In this document: positions 48,385 through 59,040 of the stretch, in pieces | Position numbering within the stretch: position 1 is the stretch's first letter | Layout: the number at the start of each line of letters is the position of its first letter | Assembly: GCF_947242115.1 (NCBI RefSeq) | Contig: NC_074720.1 | Span: 44,233,529 to 44,297,528 of the forward strand | Direction of reading: 5' to 3' | Length of the DNA stretch: 64,000 bases | Source of the DNA: Biomphalaria glabrata | Taxonomy: Eukaryota; Mollusca; Gastropoda; Planorbidae | The notes under the pieces: model-generated | What the model was told of the DNA's origin: nothing | What the model saw: the letters and a program-made list of their open reading frames with translations, nothing else | The model's database searches: none | Program-made: the position numbers and the translations under genes

Positions 48385-49130
48385 GCCATGCAAAAAGTCA
48401 CTCTCTGTAATGTTATCTGTACCTTTGCATGAGTTCAAAGACTCACAAAACAAAGATTTACTGCTGCAGGGGTAAACGACTGTATAGAAAATACGAAAAA
48501 ACATGCATCTATGTAACCCTGTCGGACCAAGTAAAACTGTATGAGTTTGGGTCTAGAGATGGTCGTCCAAACAACACAACCAACAAAAACATGCTTTTGT
48601 CTCGTTTATCGATCTCTTTTAAAATGCAAAGTCCATGTTTTACATTTTTACTCCAGACCAGGCGGCCTTGTTTTCTTTTTTTTTTGGTGGCCCTAAACAA
48701 AATAGATCCGCGCTGTCTTCTGTCATTATCACTTCTCCAGTAGTCAAAAAAAAAAAAGTTCATAATAAATTTAGTTCAGCAAAAAAAATTGATTTGGTGA
48801 CATTGCAGAGGTGAATTGTTTTTAATGTCATCAAAAATTCAAAACCATGACGACACTAGAAATTCTACTAGACCTGTTTCTGATCTGTGACAAAATTAAC
48901 ATAGACTACTAGGAACTCAGACTTCAAGAAAGAGAATTAACAGACTGTAAAGGGTTCAAACATTTTTTAGGTCGTATCCGGACACCGCTAAATGCCGCTT
49001 ATAAAGCTATCAAAGAAGTTGCGAAGAATGGTTTAAATTATTAATAAACTGAGTCGCGTGCATAACAAAAAAGGCTAGCCCACACAAAATATAAGCAGAA
49101 CTGACTCTGACTATATAACAATATAAATAA
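48385..49130. other. No recognised feature
   Basis: AT-rich intergenic DNA. Open frames here show no protein-like pattern. Confidence 0.3.
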
Positions 49131-49133
49131 TAT

Positions 49134-49539
49134 TGTCGTGACTGTACAGGCGGAGTAGTAGAGTTAATTTTGTGTGTGACCAATTGACACACGTATCTCA
49201 AGCTCTCTCAATGGCAGTCAACTGTGTCAAGGGAAAGTGCTTGTATGACCATTACACGTGATTGATCATGTGATCTAAAACCTTCATGAGAAACAAACAG
49301 GGTAGGTAGGGCAGTTCAGTACAGGACAGCGAGGAGACCGGGACTGATAGTCAGCCAAGGAGTCAGTCTGGATGGAGTGACACCTTGAGTGAAACCTACG
49401 AGTCCAGGATGAGAGGCAGTAGAGTTTAGTGGGGCAGTAGTATTAGCTGTTATTTATTCATTTAAGAACCACATTATTTTGAAACTCTAAAGTTCTTAGT
49501 TGTGTTGTTAAGCCAGTGTTTACAGAGAGAATCGTAACA
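49134..49539 (-). mobile_element. LTR-like fossil (solo LTR)
   Basis: Related in order to 46582-47651: GACTGTACAGGCGGAG, GTGACCAATTGACACACG, AGGACAGCGAGGAGACCG, ending AATCGTAACA. Flanked by short ATAT. No internal region. Shorter and decayed. Confidence 0.65.
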
Positions 49540-50650
49540 ATATTTTAATTCTCCCTTTTACATTCACCATATATTATAAACTCCGTCATGTTTGTCAAGA
49601 GAATTCTCAAGGTCCTTGTCAATATTTTCGATTGAGGCCAAGACAAAGAACTGAAATTCCATCAGGGGGGGGGGGGTTGTAACAGATGCATGTGTAGTCA
49701 GATGTAGCTGAAGTATTTCTAGATATGCTTATGTAGACTAAGTGCGTGCGTACCTTGTATGCTGTATTTTCAATCTGCGAGCTCTTCATGCACACCGTCA
49801 CAAATATAGATAAGGTACTAAACAGGAACACAGACTCAAATGACCAAGTTGACTCAAGGTGAACTTCAAACAAACGTTTATTTACAGAATGGGCCACAGT
49901 CTAGTCTGTCACTATAGAACGATGTTATCCCCTTGAGAATCTAGCGGTAACTGATTCCTAAACGTCAATCTTAACCTCTAACCCCAAAGTCTATGTCGTC
50001 ATTCTAAAATATCCGTTCACAGTCAGTACATTAAAGTGCGTAACCCAACGAACTAAACTAGCTATTTAACAGGGGGGCACCTAGGAATTACCTTTATACG
50101 ATCGCGCTCTCTTTGGGGAGAGCTTGACGCCATAGGCGCAGAATGGCGAGGAAGGATCTAAATCTTAATAAATCATTGACGCTGACTTGATCTGACACGA
50201 GGTAAACCCATGGATACTGATGCATGGTAAACATTGATAAACTACTGATTCGTGGTAATCATTGAAACGGATGCATGGTAAACACGACTTTGCCTTAGTT
50301 AGATGTGCCAAAACAAATAGGTCACAATGGGGTCTTGAGTAGCCTCTTCAAATATTGCAATCTACTTAATATTCAAACTCTATGACGATACTTTACTAGT
50401 ACTAGCTTGTATTTACTTATTGTGCGACTTTAAAAAAAGATTTGTACTTAGGTAAGAAAGGTCTGACGTTAAGCTATTTACTAACTTTATGAAACTGACA
50501 ATCTTCGTAATCCTACACTGTGGTCGTGAGTGTATAGGCCTAAAAGAAGAGCCTCAATGATACTAAATCATTCATTCACTTCTTAATGTTGTATCACTAA
50601 GGAAGGAACCTGCACGTCTGCGTCACCTTTAAAACCCCACCCCAGTATAT
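49540..50650. other. No clear feature
   Basis: Intergenic DNA with a G run near 49666 and a short repeated ATGCATGGTAAACA motif at 50221-50285. No supported gene. Confidence 0.3.
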
Positions 50651-50652
50651 AT

Positions 50653-51160
50653 TGTTACGATTCTCTCCTAATCAGGCCTTCTGTTTAACACTGCTAAACA
50701 TAACACAACACATCAAGAACTTGACAACAGGGCTCCAAATAATCTGGTACTTTAATAATGGTCAAATCAAACAGCCAATATGACACAATTGGCAACACAA
50801 TCAACTACTACAACGTTAGACTGTATGTCTCTGTACTAAACTCATCAACTCTACTGTCTCTTCCTGGACTCGTACGTTTCACTGGAGGACTGCACCAGGA
50901 CCGACTTCATGGCTGACTAACAGTCCCGGTCTCAACGCTCTCAGGTCTTGAACTGCCGCTTTCCTACACACTGTGTCTCTGATCTGCGCAGGCTTATGAT
51001 CAGATGACCATAACACGGGCGCTATTCACGTGCAAAGTTCATGCCAGTACTGTCCCTTGCCTTTCAATATAGCACGCTAAACTGTATTACTGGCCTGTGT
51101 CGCATATGTCAGCTGATGACACACAGTTAACCCTTTTGCGTCGCGGATAGGGTTATAACA
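50653..51160 (+). mobile_element. LTR-like fossil (solo LTR)
   Basis: It starts TGTTACGATTCTCTCCTAAT and ends GGGTTATAACA, between short AT-rich flanks. Opposite in orientation to 46582-47651 and 49134-49539. No internal coding region; family not assigned. Confidence 0.7.
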
Positions 51161-51176
51161 ATATATATTTATAATT

Positions 51177-51300
51177 CAGACCTGCCTACCGTTACGCAAA
51201 ATGCGTATTCGTTACGCAAAATCTCCCCCAAAAAAATGCCGCCAGTACGCAAATATGAATTTAACCCGTCGCGTTACGCATTTCGAATCCTTTTTGTACG
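51177..51300. mobile_element. Possible hAT-like element end
   Basis: CAGACCTGCCTACCGTTACG with repeated CGTTACGCAAAAT resembles a hAT-type terminus rich in subterminal repeats. The opposite end was not found. Confidence 0.3.
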
Positions 51301-51552
51301 AGCGTTCACGGAGGTCACGCTAAGCGGTCCTATGGGGGGAGGGGGGGCAGAAAAGGTGGGGTGAACACATTGGATTGGATTGGTTCTTGAAAGATTTAGT
51401 CTAGAAATGAAGCACGAGGCAGTGATGGATTGGTACCATTCATTTAGCTATTACACCAACGTGACTTTTTAAAGCTCAGATTTCCTGGTTCCCGTATTCA
51501 TTTTAATCAAAAATAACGAAGCGCTATTGGTTCAAAACACCATATTAAAGCT

Positions 51553-51990
51553 ATTATAGTGACTTTGCGCTGGAATTTGGATGTAAGTGAGGATTCGCGC
51601 AACTCGTCGACCTCACTCTCTCGCCCGCAAGCCCATCCTTTTCTGGAAGCAAGATTTGGTCAAGACGTCCGGGGACCAGTTTGGGTGCAGTGGATGACCA
51701 GAGACTTTCTGTGTGTCTTGTCCTGCTCTAGAGTGCTCCACAGCACTGTGCTGGTATTTGCTTTTCTGTCCGAGTTGTCTAGTTTTGTGACGTTACGCAC
51801 AGGCCGCCTATTCCAGATTTCACATGCAAGGTTTGACAAAACCTCAGTGTACTGAGTGCCATGGACACGTCAGATACACTCTACCTGGTTTAACCGGCCA
51901 GTCAAAACCGTTTCCGGGGTGTGGCCTCTGTGCATGCTACAGCTTCTGGGAGCCACAGGTGAGAGTTGGGTACCGAGTGGAGACAAGGAC
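51553..51990 (+). repeat. Dispersed repeat X, uninterrupted copy
   Basis: TTGCGCTGGAATTTGGATGT, GTCAAGACGTCCGGGGACCA, GTGTGTCTTGTCCTGCTC, GTGACGTTACGCACAGGCCG and GAGAGTTGGGTACCGAGTGG. The empty target of the LINE at 32129-32409 is at 51617-51626. Class unknown; no coding frame. Confidence 0.75.
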
Positions 51991-52860
51991 TCTTTTCTCA
52001 TATAAAGACAACACAACAGAAAAATACACATAAATACAACAGACAACATAAAGAGTTCATTCAGCGACTACACACAGGTATCTTGGTGCATTTCATGTTC
52101 CCTGATCAATGAGTGGCGGTGATAGAGTCTGACCGAGTGAGGTACGAACGAGTTTTTGTACCGCTCCGTTCTTGTTTTGATTGACAACAGTCGCCCACTT
52201 CGCGACGACCTGGCGTAGTTCTGAAGGAGCGGGTGGCCGTTGTCTTCCAAGATTTTTTCGATTTTTTTTAGGCACTTTTGTTCAAAAAGTTCCTTTAAAT
52301 GTGGTAATGTTGTGAGTGTAATTTTTGATGCTTTTTTAATGATGTTTTCTAGACGTCGCAACAGTTTAGATGAGGCGTTGCCTTGCCAACAAGTTATTCC
52401 GTATGTTAGCAGATTTTGTATAGTCGCGCCGTAAAGGTCTCAAGGATCTTCTTGTTTAGTTTAAAGCTATTAAGTTTGTATAGAAAAAAAGAGTCGCTGG
52501 GCTGTTTTCTTTGTCAGAGTTCCAAGGTGGTTCTCCTATGAAAGCTTGTTGTTGATGATAACGCCTAGATATGTAGGCTACATGCCTTACTTGTTCTATA
52601 GATGTAGTGTTTATTTGCAGTTCACGTATAGTTTGTTTTTTCTTTCTAAAATCTATTATAAGTTCTTTAGTTTTTGTTACATTCAGTTCTAGAAAGTTGT
52701 CGGTGCACCAGTTTGTAAACTCTTCTATCGAGCTTCGATACTGAGTTTCGTCTCCTGAAATAAGACCGACTATGGCAGTATCATCAGCGAATTTAATGAG
52801 TTTAACTGAGTCATAGATGCTTCTTATGCTAATGTCTCTAATTACGCGCGCGACTAGATT
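51991..52860 (-). mobile_element. L2-like LINE, reverse transcriptase to 3' UTR
   Basis: From 52875 the minus strand reads NLVARVIRDISIRSIYDSVK, LIKFADDTAIVGLISGDETQ (catalytic FADD), then NFLELNVTKTKELIIDFRKK. After frameshifts, 52361-52068 gives KKASKITLTTLPHLKELFEQ and SGRLLSIKTRTERYKNSFVP. The 3' UTR (51991-52160) matches 6349-6584 and 44258-44710. Confidence 0.88.
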
Positions 52861-52861
52861 A

Positions 52862-52935
52862 ACATGTGGATACACGTAGGACGTAAGTATCTTCTATTTT
52901 GAAGGAACGTCTGTTGTTCAATAAGATAAAATAAT
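52862..52935 (+). mobile_element. Family A LINE 3' end, diverged
   Basis: ATACACGTAGGACGTAAGTA and TTTTGAAGGAACGTCTGTTG followed by an AATAAGATAAAAT tail. It abuts the 5' end of the inverted L2-like element. Confidence 0.65.
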
Positions 52936-53300
52936 ATACAGTTTTGGAAGCGCAGTAGCTAAGCTTAGGCTACTATTAAGTTACTACGGTAGTAGGCCTA
53001 CTAGCTTTATTTTTAAGTAGCCTAGCGCAGGTGTAAAAGGGAGAGAACCTGGTTATTTTCAATTCGTGATAATTTCATTTGTTATTGTTTATAGCCTATC
53101 TATAAATGATTATCATGATATAATCTGCCTGTGTGCCCTTTGTCACGTAGGCTATACGTAGGGCCCCTAGGGTCATAGGACAACAAAAATGTCTCTTAGT
53201 CAGGTCTCTAGGCTGTTTGTTAGACAATTTAAGACATCCACTGTTAGCAGGAGTCAGGGATGGCAGCAAGAGGGTATACCAGGATCAGTAAGCTCTTTGA
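52936..53300. other. No recognised feature
   Basis: Intergenic DNA with repeated short GTAGGCCTA-like words. Nothing supported. Confidence 0.3.
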
Positions 53301-53302
53301 AA

Positions 53303-53446
53303 AATATAAATCTAGACTTTAAGAAGGGGCTATGGGTAGAATAGCCTATTACTGTTGCTTTCTAGGAAAAATAAATCTAGACTTTAAGAAGGGGCTATGG
53401 GTAGAATAGCCGATTACTGTTGTTTTCTAGGAAATATAAATCTAGA
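53303..53446. repeat. Tandem repeat, about 62-bp unit, 2.3 copies
   Basis: The units share TAAATCTAGACTTTAAGAAG, GGGGCTATGGGTAGAATAGC and TTTCTAGGAAA. Confidence 0.88.
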
Positions 53447-53996
53447 CTTGTATAGATCTAGATCTATAACAAGTCTAACAAGTATAACTATTTAGATGTA
53501 CGGTAGGCCTATCTAGATCTTGATTTAGGTTCTAAATCTATATCTTTGCTACATCGGCTAGATGATCTAGTTAGTAGATGTAGATCTATCAGTTAGGACA
53601 AGCTATGGTCACACTATGGTATACGATCCATAAATCTAGGTGTAAATCTATGTCGTGGATATAGAATCTATTTAGGCCTACATCAAGTTTATCAATCAGT
53701 TTCTTGAAGCTATTGAGAATCGGTAAAATACTAACCTATAAAAACTATTTTAAAAATGTTATAATTCGGCATTTTCTTCTCGTTTGAACATGAAGATTAA
53801 ATATGATGAATCATTGAATGATATCTAGGACAGAGAAATATGAAATTACTGATCTGTATTCATTAATTTTTAAAGCCTTTTTTTTTTTTGGAGCAAAATC
53901 ATTTTACTTTATTATCTTGTAAAAGGGCATACTAAATAGACTCTATAACACAACTCATCACAATCCATCTTACTAATCTATATATATCCTGTTAGT

Positions 53997-54040
<44 letters not shown>

Positions 54041-54425
54041 AGAGAGAGAGAGAGTTAACCATGGATTTAATATTTGAGTACAAAGTGGAGGAAGTTCTAG
54101 TTTTGCTGACAGACTTAGATCTAGTTTGTTTGTAGTAGATAATTGATATGTGATAAATAGTAAGACTATAAAATGATGCCATCAAATATACTCCTGATTT
54201 TCTTCCAGAATCTTCCATTTGATATCCGCAACAAGACTAAACTGACCATCTATTTCGTTCTATTCTTTGGGAGTGCTTTAACTGCTCCATTTATTTTAAT
54301 GAGGCGCCACCTTTTGCTGCAGTCATCAAAGTAAAATAAATGTCACATTGGGAATAGATAACAGTTTATCAAGTGAGTAGAAATATTATGCTAGTTCTTT
54401 TTTTTTCTCCTCTCTCTTTCACTTT
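53447..54425. other. Intergenic DNA with an (AT)n(AG)n microsatellite
   Basis: The run at about 53998-54052 is (AT)n followed by (AG)n. Short TAGATCTA-type words are frequent before it. No gene seen. Confidence 0.4.
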
Positions 54426-54429
54426 AACG

Positions 54430-54745
54430 TAACAAATTGTCAAAGGCTGCAAATTGTCAGGGACACCCTCAAAGCTTCTCTGAAGGCGTTCAGCATAGAC
54501 CCAGGGAGACAGAGCATCATGGCGTCGCGCTGTGAAAACTGGCGCACAGGTTGCTGAGGAAAAAAGAACAACGCTGGCAGAAGAAAAACGCCAGAGAAGA
54601 AAAGCAAGGCAAACGACACTAGCTCCAGCTGGAATAACCTGGCCAGTGTGCGGCCGAACATTCCGGGCTCACATAGGTCATAGCCACATGAGGAGGCATA
54701 AAACCCCAGTGCAAAGACCTCAGTCCCCTGGATAACAAAGTGGTC
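54430..54745 (+). mobile_element. LINE ORF2 C-terminus with terminal finger
   Basis: Frames read CRDTLKASLKAFSIDPGRQS, EEKRTTLAEEKRQRRKARQT and the finger WPVCGRTFRAHIGHSHMRRH. One cysteine of the finger is replaced by W. Same group as 15388. Confidence 0.78.
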
Positions 54746-56135
54746 ATCATCGAACCACGATGGACAAACTATATATTTATCAACAAATATTCAGAATTTT
54801 TGTTAAACTTCTTGTTCCTCATTAATCATTTAATTTCAGTTTTGGTTTCAATATTTTGTTTCCGTGATTGAAGAACATGGATGATTTTTTTAAAATACAG
54901 TCTGCCCTATAACACTAACATTAATCAGAATTCTGTCCAAAGAAAAGACTGATATGATTTACAAGATTTGAATATACTTATATACTTTGATTTTAATTAC
55001 TTGTAAAGTTTTATTAATCTGTTTAACAAATGTAATAATGGTGGGCGACATAAAGATGCTCCCAGAATGTTTAAAATTTATATTGTTCAAGATTTGGATA
55101 AACAAAAACATATTATTCAAATTGAATAAAACTTAAACATTATAATGACACATAGAGCAGAGACTGAACTACATTATAATTTCAAAAATGTCCAGGTTTG
55201 AATTGTAGAGAACTGACATAATAAAACAAGACAGTTGAGTTAATGTTTTAACACTAAACCACTGGTACCAGTGTTAACTTACAGTATCAGTAGTTCAACA
55301 GAGCTATACAAGTTTTTTTTTTTTATCTTATAAGTTACAAATCAAAGAAGATAGTATATGGATAAACAGGTAGAGTCCTTCAACCTTAACCCTTGACTCT
55401 TTTCAAAATATCCAGTCATAGCTTTTAATAATAATAATAATTGTTATTATTTTACACTTGTTTATTTTAAAAAAAGCATATGAGTGATTGTTGTTAGCTG
55501 ATTCTCCCACCTGAATGTGTATTACATGAAGCTGCACTGGGAGACTTAACGTTTAAGTCTAATTATATTAACATTAATTAAATCTTATATCCATGGCATA
55601 ACCTTTTTTTGTTATTATTTTCATTTGGCAGGTCAATGATGCCATCACTCAGCTAAGGGCAAAGAATACTTATAGAGCTTGAAGCATTTCATCTGTCAAT
55701 AAAATGTTACATTTCAGTTTTGTCATATATCTATTTCTCAAGTGCCATAGTTTATATTGTGTCTTTATTTAATGTATAAGCCATCTGTTAGAGGTATACA
55801 TATGTTTGATACTTTATACTCTTTATAAAATTGGGGGTGTTTGTATCAAATGAAACATTTTGTATTAAAAATATATTTTTCTACATTGCAATTGTTACGA
55901 TTTTTTTTTAAAGATTTCTCTTAATATATTAGTTAAATGTATTTCTTCTCACTTGACTAAACTCTTAATTTCTTGAAATCAACAAAAATACATCTTTATA
56001 GAAAGTGTCTAGTAAGTGGATCAAACCCATGACATACATGTTATTAGTGTGACATTCTGTTTGGAAATTTTCAGACTTTCACCCATCCAACATTCACCTT
56101 ACGTTTTCCCATGAAATAATCTTCAAATACAAAAC
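54746..56135. other. No recognised feature
   Basis: AT-rich intergenic DNA with poly-A/T runs and a short (AAT)n near 55427. No gene, RNA gene or named repeat. Confidence 0.35.
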
Positions 56136-56137
56136 AT

Positions 56138-56337
56138 GTAATAAAATACTCTGAAAGACACAAAGATAAAGGCACACTCCTCGTTCCATATGCTCCTTCT
56201 TCCCTAGTGTTATTACAGCATGGAACGGGTTGCCTGAGCCAGCCTGGAAAACCAGTGACTTGGCCGAATTGAAGTCATTGGTTAACATGCGTAAGACATA
56301 ATCATTTTTGAAGTAATGTCTGTATTTTAGATAAGAA
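56138..56337 (+). mobile_element. Family A LINE 3' end, shortened
   Basis: AAAATACTCTGAAAGACACA, GCACACTCCTCGTTCCATAT, GGTTGCCTGAGCCAGCCTGG and TTTTTGAAGTAATGTCTGTA. Several internal deletions. Confidence 0.82.
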
Positions 56338-58977
56338 GTGACTGTAAACTATTAAAAGGATTGAAAAATAAAGCTGTATCTTAATATTCTGATGTTTCTA
56401 AAGTGCCTACAGAAATGAGTATTACATCAGAGCTCAAACCTTCTACAGGATGGAGGGTAAAACAGTAAGCAACGTTTAAGAATATTACTTAACATAGCCA
56501 CATTGGTATTACACATTTACTATTATTCATACACTATCTTGATATTTATTTTACACAAGTAATAGGTAAAAAGTGTTTGAACTGTTTAAATTGGTTGGTC
56601 TCTCTTGTAGTTAGCTACTGAAAATAATACATGACTTTGAAGGAGTTTTTTTAATTATCAAGTACCTGCTATCTACATTAACTTAGTAGATGTTTGCAAA
56701 TATTGCTGTATCACATTTTATTTTTAAAGCTAACTCCAAATAATAAGAGTTAGTAGTTACAGTACTTCTTTCACATTTACATTTTTTTTTTCTAATCAAA
56801 TTTTTCAGAGAAATTTATATTTTCATGGCTTAATTCAAAATATATATTAGAAGTCATAATCCAGACAATTGGACATCAAAATAAAATTCTGCCCAATTCT
56901 TAATGCAACCCATAGCACACTATGACATGTGCACATACAAATTCTAATTTTTGCAGAATAATAAGAAAAGTAGCAAATACTTCAGAATAAAAACTCTCAT
57001 AGCACAACTCTATAGACAGTTAACAAAAGACATTTGTTTAAAGGTAAATAAAATGTTTAATTTCATCATAATATAGATATGTTTGTATGTATTGAGATTA
57101 GTTTTAAAGAAATATTGCACATTGATGAACAAGGGAGACAACACAAGCCATGCTTCAGTATTGTCACATTATATTAACAGAGCCATCGACTTGTCAACTC
57201 TTGAAATCTTCTTACTTTAATCAGCTGCCCAGTTCTTAATACTGTGTGATTGACAGGCATGGCGCTTGCGATGTGAGAGAATTGTACAAGATCTAAATAC
57301 TTCTACACACCATTATTCATTTTCTTAAGTTGAACAAGAAAAATGTTTACAAAAAAAATCAAAGCATACATACATTTGAACAGAAATCAACCTCACCCTA
57401 TTTCAATGAAATTTAAGAAAGTCTGCTAAGTGGTGTAAAAAAGTTGGCTATCACCAAAACGTAAATAGAATCTGTACAATATATTTATATTAACATTGAT
57501 TTCAATGATCTGCCTAGATCCGGTTTTATTCATCATTAGACAACTATAATTCGATTTTCTGATGTGCTAATCGAACTGATTCCTTGCAGACATTCTTACT
57601 AACAACAGCAATTTGAACCAAAGAGATGACATTTGATTGCTGTTCTATTGAGTAGTTTGATCATAATCTTCACATGTACCACCTGAATGACTTGTATATT
57701 ATATGATACATGGCAGTGAGAGCAAAAAAAGGTGATAGCACTACACACAAATTATTTCACTAAAACATTAACAAAGAATTTCATCTTCACTTCAGTCAGT
57801 TCAAGATCGTAAATTTATAGTCCTTCATAGAAGGCAACTCAAAAAAAAAAATGTCTTTAATCTCGACATGTACCTACAACCTGGTTGTCCCTACACCCAG
57901 ACAAAAAGAATTCAATACTCTCAGCATAAATTCAAAACAAAATGTACCCAATTGAAATCAAGTTTAAGTTTTAAAAAGTCAATTAAACAAAACTAACATA
58001 GAACATATATAAATATATCCATTCTTAGAGCATGTCAGTATCAACCAGATATTTGAGTAAATATATGAGTCTTTAAACTTCGGAATAATTTGGACATAAT
58101 AATCATTGGTGGAGTTATAACCAAGCAGAAGCTTCATTTCAAACTTTTTAACTCCTCATGGGAATACCATTTCAAATAAAAGATTCTATGAATATTTATG
58201 TTTTAATAAACAAATTAAAAAAAAAAAACGGTTAAATAGTGATACATCAAGTTGAGACAGAAAGTTTCATCTCAACAAAAATAGACCTAAAAAAAAAAGT
58301 TCCAAAACACACCTTTTTATTATGGAATTTCTACTTTTTGCTTTTCTTTCATTTTCTTCCTAACTAAAAGAGAGGCAGTAAACTCTTTTCAAAAAGCTTA
58401 GCAGATCATTTAATACTTCAGGTAATACTAAAATTGTGGGTCTAAGAAAGTGTAACATAAAACTGCTAGACACATTTTACATAAATGTGGACATCCAAAA
58501 TGTTACCCTGATGTTAAATAAGAGTTGTCTTTTTCCCACTTCGCTTACTTTAAAGTTATGGGAGTTTCTCCATTGCAATCAAATTATACTATACAATACA
58601 ATACTAAGGAAAACAAAACAATAGATGATGCATAAATGCAGACGGAGTGAAATTAGGGAGTTAAGATCTTATAAGAGATATTCTTAACACAAAAGTAAAA
58701 CAACCCAATGTACAAACACAAATTGTAACAAATGTACTAAGAATATAACAACAATGAAAATTAATATATTATACATGTCTAGCAAATCACAGTCAAACAA
58801 TTGTCACCATTTATCAAGGGAACTCATTCTTAATTAATTGAACAGTGGAAGAAGACGTAAGATCAGATGAAGACTCTTCAAGCCATATTGTGTCGATAGT
58901 AGATCTTGATATCTCAATCATCCTGTCTAGTAATCTCCCAATGATAAAGTCTCTTTAGTGAATCAATATAATGTATG
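56338..58977. other. AT-rich 3' flank / probable 3' UTR of NF-YA
   Basis: This stretch has no recognisable coding frame or repeat copy. It probably includes the 3' UTR of NF-YA: an AATAAA on the minus strand lies at 58321-58316, and others occur further on. The true polyadenylation site cannot be chosen from sequence alone. Confidence 0.4.
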
Positions 58978-59040
58978 TCAAGGTGAAGGACTTTGATTAT
59001 CTATACTGCTTGGAGAATGTTCACAGTGCCTATCTGTTTC
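58978..59040 (-). CDS. NFYA: Candidate terminal exon of NF-YA
   Basis: An acceptor after ttcaatgtattgacacag opens a phase-0 frame of 20 codons, starting ETDRHCEHSPSS and ending SPSP before TGA at 58980-58978. It is acidic and Ser/Pro-rich like NF-YA tails but shows no specific match to the human end. The phase agrees with the gtaagt donor at 59250. A second phase-0 option exists about 100 bases further along (reading ISRSTIDTIWLEESSS), but its acceptor is poor. Confidence 0.5.
   Translation of the reverse strand, partial: ETDRHCEHSPSSIDNQSPSP

Noticed and set aside
46582-51160. One full-length LTR retroelement spanning all three LTR-like sequences
   Set aside because: Orientations disagree and no gag or pol sequence lies between them; they are better explained as separate solo LTRs.
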